A program made the translations under genes and the position numbers. A stretch of 10,705 nt of DNA from an uncultured Novosphingobium sp. (GTDB taxonomy: Bacteria; Pseudomonadota; Alphaproteobacteria; Sphingomonadales; Sphingomonadaceae). Location of the stretch: positions 1 to 10,705 of the forward strand of contig CALLNA010000060.1 in the NCBI GenBank assembly GCA_938005655.1, written 5' to 3'. Positions within the stretch are counted from its first letter, which is position 1, and the number at the start of each line of letters is the position of its first letter. A model generated the notes under the pieces. That model was given only the letters and a program-made list of their open reading frames with translations, had not been told where the DNA came from and did no database searches. This document shows positions 7,355 to 10,705 of this stretch, piece after piece.

Positions 7355-8584
7355 TCAGGCGATGGCGCCCTTGGCCTTGAGCTCCTCGATCCGGTCCCAT
7401 TCGAGGCCCAGCTCCATCAGCACCAGCTCGGTATGCTCGGACGCCTGGGGCGCGCGGGTCGTTTCCAGCGGCTCGCCGTTGAACTGGACCGGGCCGCGGA
7501 CCAGCTTCAGCGGGCGGCCGCTGGCGTCGCCGCCCTCGACCTCGATGAAGGTGTCGTTGGCGATGGCCTGCTCGTCGGTCAGGAAGTCGCGGAACGACTG
7601 GATCGGGGCCCACTGGCCGGAATAGGTCTTGAGGTGCTGGCGCCAGTATTCGAACGGCTGCGCGGCGAAGGCCTTGACCAGGATGTCGCTGGCCGCGCCG
7701 GCGTTCTCGAACAGGGCCTTGGGCTCGGAGAAGCGCGGATCGTCGGCCGCCTCGGGCACGCCGACATGCTCGAACAGGCTGCGGATGTGCCCGGTGGGCG
7801 AGATCGTGCAGAGGTTGATCGTGCCACCGTCCGAGGACTGGTAGTTGCCCATGAACGGGTTGCGCGCCGCGCCGCCGGTGCCGGGCATCGGGTTGCGGCC
7901 GAGCACGCCGGTCTCCGCGACCTGGGCGATCACCGTGCCGCTGGCCCAGGCGGCCGCGCTCATCAGCGAGATGTCCAGCTCGGTCGCCTCGCCGGTCCGC
8001 TCGCGGTGGAACAAGGCGGAGGAGATGCCGCCGGCGATGAACATGCCGCCGATGGAATCGCCGAAGGCCGGGATGCCCTGGGTGAGGGGGCCGGGCAGCT
8101 CTTCCGGAGTCATGGCGATGGCGATGCCGCTGCGCGACCAGAAGGCCGTGCCGTCGAAGCCGCCGGATTCGCGTTCCGGTCCCTTGTTGCCCCAGGCGGT
8201 GCCGCGCACGTAGATGATGTTCGGGTTGGCGGCGCGGATGTGCTCGATGTCGATCTTGTTCTTCTGGCGCACGCGGGGGAGCAGGTTGGTCAGGAAGACG
8301 TCGGCGGTCTTGGCCAGCTCATAGATCAGCTCCTGCCCCTCGGGCGTGCCGATGTCGATGCCGACGCTGCGCTTGCCCCGGTTGGGGTGCTCGATCATCG
8401 TGTGGCGCTCGGGGTCGAGCTGGATGCCGCCCATGTTGAGGAAGCCGCGCTGGGTGTCGCCGCGAACCGGGTCCTCCACCTTGATGACGTCGGCGCCCCA
8501 GTCGGCGAGGATGGCGCCCGCAGCGGGCACGAACGTGAATTGCGCCACTTCGAGGACGCGGATGCCCTGCATCACCTTGATCAT
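7355..8584 (-). CDS. CaiB/BaiF family (family III) CoA-transferase, first of tandem pair and of the operon
   Basis: A 409-residue family III CoA-transferase and the first gene of the six-gene minus-strand run. The order is normal: MQGIRVLEVAQFTFVP, ADWGADVIKVEDP, EHPNRGKRSVGID, ADVFLTNLLP, then AFGDSIGGMFIAGG with Asp176 as the presumed nucleophile, ALFHRERTGEATELDISL, and the small domain with QSSDGGTINL. I start it at ATG 8584 because MIKVMQGIRVLEV aligns exactly with the start of its paralogue and AGGA lies 7 bases upstream. An in-frame TTG at 8638 would add 18 residues unlike the family. Its C-terminus (LGLEWDRIEELKAKGAIA) also matches the paralogue, showing that the pair arose by whole-gene duplication. 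The substrate is unknown. Confidence 0.92.
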   Translation of the reverse strand: MIKVMQGIRVLEVAQFTFVPAAGAILADWGADVIKVEDPVRGDTQRGFLNMGGIQLDPERHTMIEHPNRGKRSVGIDIGTPEGQELIYELAKTADVFLTNLLPRVRQKNKIDIEHIRAANPNIIYVRGTAWGNKGPERESGGFDGTAFWSRSGIAIAMTPEELPGPLTQGIPAFGDSIGGMFIAGGISSALFHRERTGEATELDISLMSAAAWASGTVIAQVAETGVLGRNPMPGTGGAARNPFMGNYQSSDGGTINLCTISPTGHIRSLFEHVGVPEAADDPRFSEPKALFENAGAASDILVKAFAAQPFEYWRQHLKTYSGQWAPIQSFRDFLTDEQAIANDTFIEVEGGDASGRPLKLVRGPVQFNGEPLETTRAPQASEHTELVLMELGLEWDRIEELKAKGAIA

Positions 8585-8699
8585 AACAGTCCTGTTTCCC
8601 GTAACCTGGGTCCGAATATCGGGCCGTCCTGCGCGCAAAGCGGACAGCGATCAACCGTCGAGGCAATCGCCGCGACGATTAAGCCGGCACGCGCGGTCC

Positions 8700-8755
8700 A
8701 GTTGCAGTTTTTTCGTTCCGAGTTGCAGAAAACCGAATTGACACTTGAACGAAAA
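8700..8755. promoter_or_regulatory. Cluster of direct and inverted repeats in divergent promoter region
   Basis: AGTTGCAG occurs at 8700-8707 and again at 8721-8728, exactly 21 bases (two helical turns) apart. TTTTCGTTC (8710-8718) and GAACGAAAA (8747-8755) form a perfect 9-bp inverted repeat with a 28-base interval, enclosing the second AGTTGCAG and the -35 element. The block is AT-richer than its surroundings. It lies between the CoA-transferase operon (start 8584) and the small exported protein gene (start 8818), so it could bind an activator or repressor of either. No regulator can be named. Confidence 0.35.
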
Positions 8756-8765
8756 TTACTAACCT
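8738..8765 (+). promoter_or_regulatory. Sigma70-like promoter for the small exported protein gene
   Basis: A perfect -35 hexamer TTGACA (8738-8743) is followed after 16 bases by TAACCT (8760-8765), which keeps the T, A and final T of the -10 consensus. Transcription would begin near 8772, about 45 bases before the ATG at 8818. The -10 lies inside the palindrome at 8759-8772, so a protein bound there would block RNA polymerase. Confidence 0.5.
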
Positions 8766-8772
8766 AGGTTAG
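8759..8772. promoter_or_regulatory. Perfect 14-bp palindrome CTAACCTAGGTTAG, candidate repressor operator
   Basis: CTAACCTAGGTTAG equals its own reverse complement. It overlaps the proposed -10 of the plus-strand promoter and also lies upstream of the minus-strand CoA-transferase operon. The size and symmetry suit a MarR- or TetR-type dimer, and a MarR-family gene lies about 0.6 kb away (9393-9872). The link between site and regulator is an inference. Confidence 0.5.
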
Positions 8773-8817
8773 GTAAAGAGGCAGGCCCTCTCCACTCGAT
8801 TCGCACTGGAGTTTCCC

Positions 8818-9138
8818 ATGAACAAGTTCGCCCCGATCGCCTTCGTCGCGACGCTCACCCTTTTCTCGCTGGCCCCGGCCGCGCTGCACGCCGAGACCTC
8901 GCAGTCGGTGCATGAGGCCACCGAGGCCGCCGCTTCGGTCAACGTCACCGCCGGCAAGACCCTCTACGGCTCGAACGGCAACCGCATCGCCGCCGTGTAC
9001 CGCGTCGCCGCCGACGGCCGCGTGCAGGTTATCATCGACGGCAAGCTGATCACCGTCCCGGGCTCGACCCTGTCGGAAGTGAACGGCAAGGTCACGACCA
9101 GCCTGACCAAGGCGGAGCTGCTCCACAGCGCCCGCTAA
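8818..9138 (+). CDS. Small exported protein of unknown function, PRC-barrel-like pattern
   Basis: A 106-residue protein with a clear Sec signal peptide: Lys3, a hydrophobic core (about residues 6-22) and a likely cleavage after LHA (residue 25). The mature part has 81 residues and no cysteine. Residues 47-98 alternate short strands and turns (GKTLYGSNGNRIAAVYRVA, then VQVIIDGKLITVP, then LSEVNGKVTTSLTKAEL). This resembles a PRC-barrel-type beta fold, but the match is weak and from memory. The start is ATG 8818, with GGAG six bases upstream. It has its own promoter and an intrinsic terminator just downstream, so it is a single-gene unit divergent from the CoA-transferase operon. Nothing in its sequence ties it to CoA chemistry; it may only be a neighbour. 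It should act in the periplasm. Confidence 0.75.
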   Translation: MNKFAPIAFVATLTLFSLAPAALHAETSQSVHEATEAAASVNVTAGKTLYGSNGNRIAAVYRVAADGRVQVIIDGKLITVPGSTLSEVNGKVTTSLTKAELLHSAR

Positions 9139-9163
9139 GCCGGACCGGCAAGCAAAACCGAAG

Positions 9164-9190
9164 GGGCGGCGCGAAAGCGCCGCCCTTTTT
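9164..9190 (+). terminator. Rho-independent terminator
   Basis: A perfect 9-bp stem, GGGCGGCGC (9164-9172) with GCGCCGCCC (9177-9185), closes a GAAA tetraloop and is followed by five T (9186-9190). It begins 25 bases after the stop of the small exported protein gene. Confidence 0.92.
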
Positions 9191-9242
9191 GTTTGGGGAT
9201 CATGTCGTTTGCAAATCAGACCGGGCGGACGCCCCCATCCGT

Positions 9243-9273
9243 TCGTCACCCCGGATCAAGTCCGGGGTGACGA
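9243..9273. repeat. Palindromic dispersed-repeat-like element
   Basis: Perfect 13-bp arms TCGTCACCCCGGA (9243-9255) and TCCGGGGTGACGA (9261-9273) flank the loop TCAAG. I remember this CCCCGGA/TCCGGGG-with-GTGACGA palindrome as abundant in intergenic spaces of sphingomonads and other alphaproteobacteria. Only one copy is in this window. It lies between two convergent genes (8818-9138 and 9393-9872). It has no T-run, so it is not a classical terminator, though it could protect 3' ends. The rest of the 254-base spacer, apart from the terminator, shows nothing I can identify. Confidence 0.7.
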
Positions 9274-9392
9274 GGTTCGGGATGGCCTTCGCTGCCGACC
9301 CCAGCCGATCATTCGGCCGCCGGGTTGGCAAACTCCATAAATTGCCTTTGTTTGGGCCGAGCGGGATTGGGGGCGGAATCGCCCCGCCGCTT

Positions 9393-9872
9393 TCACTGCT
9401 CGTTCGGATCGGCGAACCGGCGCGCCCAGGGGGCGTTCTTGGCGAGGTTGTCGTAGATCACGCCGAGCGACTGCCGCAACTGTTCGAGCTGCGCCTGGTC
9501 GAGGCCGCGGAAGATGCGCTCGGAGTTCTCGCGGGCGATCCGCGCCGCGTCGGTCAGCAGCGGCTTGGCCGCGTCGGTGACATAGACCGCGCGGGCGCGG
9601 CGGTCGTCGTCGCGCTCGCGGCGTTCGAGCAGGCCCTCGGCGCAGAGCCGGTCGATCAGGCGGCCGGCCGAGGCTTCGGACATCTCCAGGATCTCGGCGA
9701 TCGTCCGCTGGGTCGAGCCGGGGCGGCCGCCGACCACGGCGATCAGGCCCCACTGCGAGCGGGTGATGTTCATCTCGCTCAGGCGACGGTCGAAGTCGCT
9801 GCGCAGCAGGCGCGCCAGCACCGAGATGCGGATCGCGATGTCCTGCCTTAGCTGGCTGTCATCCTCGGCGAT
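9393..9872 (-). CDS. MarR-family transcriptional regulator, probable ATC start
   Basis: A winged helix-turn-helix repressor of the MarR family, about 159 residues. In numbering from the ATC, the dimer helix is QLRQDIAIRISVLARLLRSD (7-26). The recognition region is STQRTIAEILEMSEASAGRLIDRL, followed by the wing GLLERRERDDDRRARAVYVTD and a C-terminal dimerisation helix. The first ordinary start in frame is GTG 9821, but this cuts helix 1 and has no ribosome-binding site. The frame stays open and protein-like upstream to a TGA, and contains no ATG, GTG or TTG there. An ATC at 9870-9872 has GGGGA seven bases upstream and would begin (M)AEDDSQLRQD, so I take it as the start; 9393-9821 is the conservative alternative. 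MarR proteins near aromatic-acid or CoA-ester genes often sense those ligands. Confidence 0.82.
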   Translation of the reverse strand: MAEDDSQLRQDIAIRISVLARLLRSDFDRRLSEMNITRSQWGLIAVVGGRPGSTQRTIAEILEMSEASAGRLIDRLCAEGLLERRERDDDRRARAVYVTDAAKPLLTDAARIARENSERIFRGLDQAQLEQLRQSLGVIYDNLAKNAPWARRFADPNEQ

Positions 9873-9887
9873 GGCTCGTTCCCCGTA

Positions 9888-9898
9888 TCAACCCTTGA
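9888..9898. promoter_or_regulatory. Short inverted repeat upstream of the MarR gene
   Basis: TCAA-CCC-TTGA is a small perfect inverted repeat just upstream of the proposed ribosome-binding site of the MarR gene (TCCCC on the plus strand at 9880-9884), where an autoregulatory site would be expected. The arms are only 4 bp and do not match the 8759-8772 palindrome beyond AACC, so this is weak. Confidence 0.2.
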
Positions 9899-9963
9899 CC
9901 CGGCAGGCATAGCCTCCCGTCGCGGCGAGCGCACTAGCCGGGAGTTGACCCTCGCGGCGCGGA

Positions 9964-10705
9964 TCAGACGCGCTCGATGATGATCGCCGGGGCCATGCCG
10001 CCCGCCGCGCACATGGTGATGAGCGCATAGCGCCCGCCGGTGCGCTCCAGTTCGTCGAGCGCCGTGCCGATCAGGATCGCGCCGGTTGCGCCGATCGGGT
10101 GGCCCAGCGCGATCGAGCCGCCGTTGGGATTCACCTTGGCGCGGTCGAGGTCGAGGTCGCGGATGAACTTCTCGACGACGACGGCGAAGGCCTCGTTGAT
10201 CTCCCAGACGTCGATGTCGTCCTTGGTCAGGCCGGCGCGCTCCAGCACCTTCTTCGCGGCCGGGACCGGCGCGTTGAGCATCAGGGTCAGGTCGTCGCCC
10301 ATGTTGGCCGTGGCGACGACCCGGGCGCGCGGCTTCATCCCGTGCTTCTCGGCATAGTCCTTGGAGGCGAGCAGGACGCCGGCCGAGCCGTCGACCACGC
10401 CCGAGGAGATGCCGACATGGTGGATCGGCTTGACCTCCACGTCGGGATAGACCTGGTTGACCAGCTCGACATAGGTCTTGCCGCCGGGTTCGCTCGGCAT
10501 GTTGTAGAACATCTCGAAGGCGGGCTTCAGCGTGGCGAGGCTTTCCGCGGTGGTGTCGGGGCGCGGATATTCCTCGTGGTCGAGGATCACGTTGCCGTCA
10601 TCGTCCTTCACCGTGATGGTCGACTTGGCGAAGCGGCCTTCCTTAAGCGCGACGTCGGCGCGGCGCTGGCTCTCGACGCCCCAGGCCTCCAGCTCGGGGC
10701 GGGTG
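9964..10705 (-). CDS. Thiolase (acetyl-CoA acetyltransferase family), C-terminal part, cut by window edge
   Basis: The last 246 residues of a thiolase, which cleaves 3-ketoacyl-CoA with CoA to release acetyl-CoA, or catalyses the reverse condensation. The reading frame is open to the window edge, so the N-terminal domain with the nucleophilic cysteine is not visible. The other two signatures are complete: the histidine motif GGSIALGHPIGATGA (His codon 10099-10101) and the C-terminal active-site cysteine in LITMCAAGGMAPA (Cys codon 10009-10011). The dimer-forming NEAFA segment and the family's typical end are also present. There is no sign of damage. It lies upstream of the MarR gene in the same direction with a 91-base gap. 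It would be the final cleavage step if the crotonase-like enzyme acts in the same route, which is an inference. Confidence 0.93.
   Translation of the reverse strand, partial: TRPELEAWGVESQRRADVALKEGRFAKSTITVKDDDGNVILDHEEYPRPDTTAESLATLKPAFEMFYNMPSEPGGKTYVELVNQVYPDVEVKPIHHVGISSGVVDGSAGVLLASKDYAEKHGMKPRARVVATANMGDDLTLMLNAPVPAAKKVLERAGLTKDDIDVWEINEAFAVVVEKFIRDLDLDRAKVNPNGGSIALGHPIGATGAILIGTALDELERTGGRYALITMCAAGGMAPAIIIERV

Noticed and set aside
8677..8682. TTAATC on the minus strand as a -10 for the CoA-transferase operon
   Set aside because: No acceptable -35 sits 16-18 bases upstream. The operon promoter is probably in 8585-8760 but I cannot place it.
7337..8767. A 476-codon open frame on the plus strand opposite the first CoA-transferase
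   Set aside because: It is a shadow of the CoA-transferase frame; the similar frame opposite the paralogue (6106-7380) arises in the same way. No recognisable domain.
9370..9385. GGGGCG-GAAT-CGCCCC hairpin just downstream of the MarR gene
   Set aside because: The stem is only 6 bp with no T-run on the minus strand, so I do not call it an intrinsic terminator.
9857..9871. A four-codon ATG ACA GCC AGC TAA upstream frame inside the MarR 5' region
   Set aside because: It has only a short GAGG-like sequence directly before the ATG and lies within the longer protein-like frame, so chance is the simpler explanation.

Overview
The window is GC-rich DNA that looks like an alphaproteobacterium, most likely a sphingomonad. 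This rests on the base composition, the families present, and a dispersed-repeat-like palindrome (9243-9273) of a kind I remember from those genomes. No search was run. It carries an accessory catabolic locus devoted to making and processing CoA thioesters. There are no rRNA, tRNA, CRISPR or transposase genes.

Layout. The left edge holds the start of an acyl-CoA ligase gene (1-520, minus, runs off the window). A 130-base spacer with a palindrome separates it from a divergent crotonase-family gene (651-1607, plus). That gene overlaps tail to tail with the last gene of a long minus-strand run. The run reads from 8584 down to 1533 and has six genes: two paralogous CaiB/BaiF CoA-transferases (7355-8584, 6070-7296), a 96-residue conserved-looking protein of unknown function (5749-6039), a complete acyl-CoA ligase (4230-5729), a CoA-transferase-like protein with its two domains in swapped order (2945-4219), and a metal-dependent amidohydrolase (1533-2951). 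Gaps are 58, 30, 19 and 10 bases, then a 7-base overlap, so this is very probably one operon.

Upstream of the run, a 233-base divergent region has a sigma70-like promoter, a perfect 14-bp palindrome and other repeats. It also serves a small exported protein (8818-9138, plus) that ends in a clear intrinsic terminator. Then come a MarR-family regulator (9393-9872, minus) whose start appears to be the rare codon ATC, and the C-terminal part of a thiolase (9964-10705, minus, runs off the window).

Reading it together: a carboxylic acid would be activated by ATP-dependent ligases or by CoA transfer, hydrated by the crotonase homologue and cleaved by the thiolase. The amidohydrolase could supply the acid by hydrolysis. 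The MarR protein may respond to a substrate or its CoA ester. The substrate cannot be read from the sequence. The least ordinary parts are the domain-swapped CoA-transferase with its duplicated start region, the small protein with an internal repeat, and the promoter palindrome next to a MarR gene.
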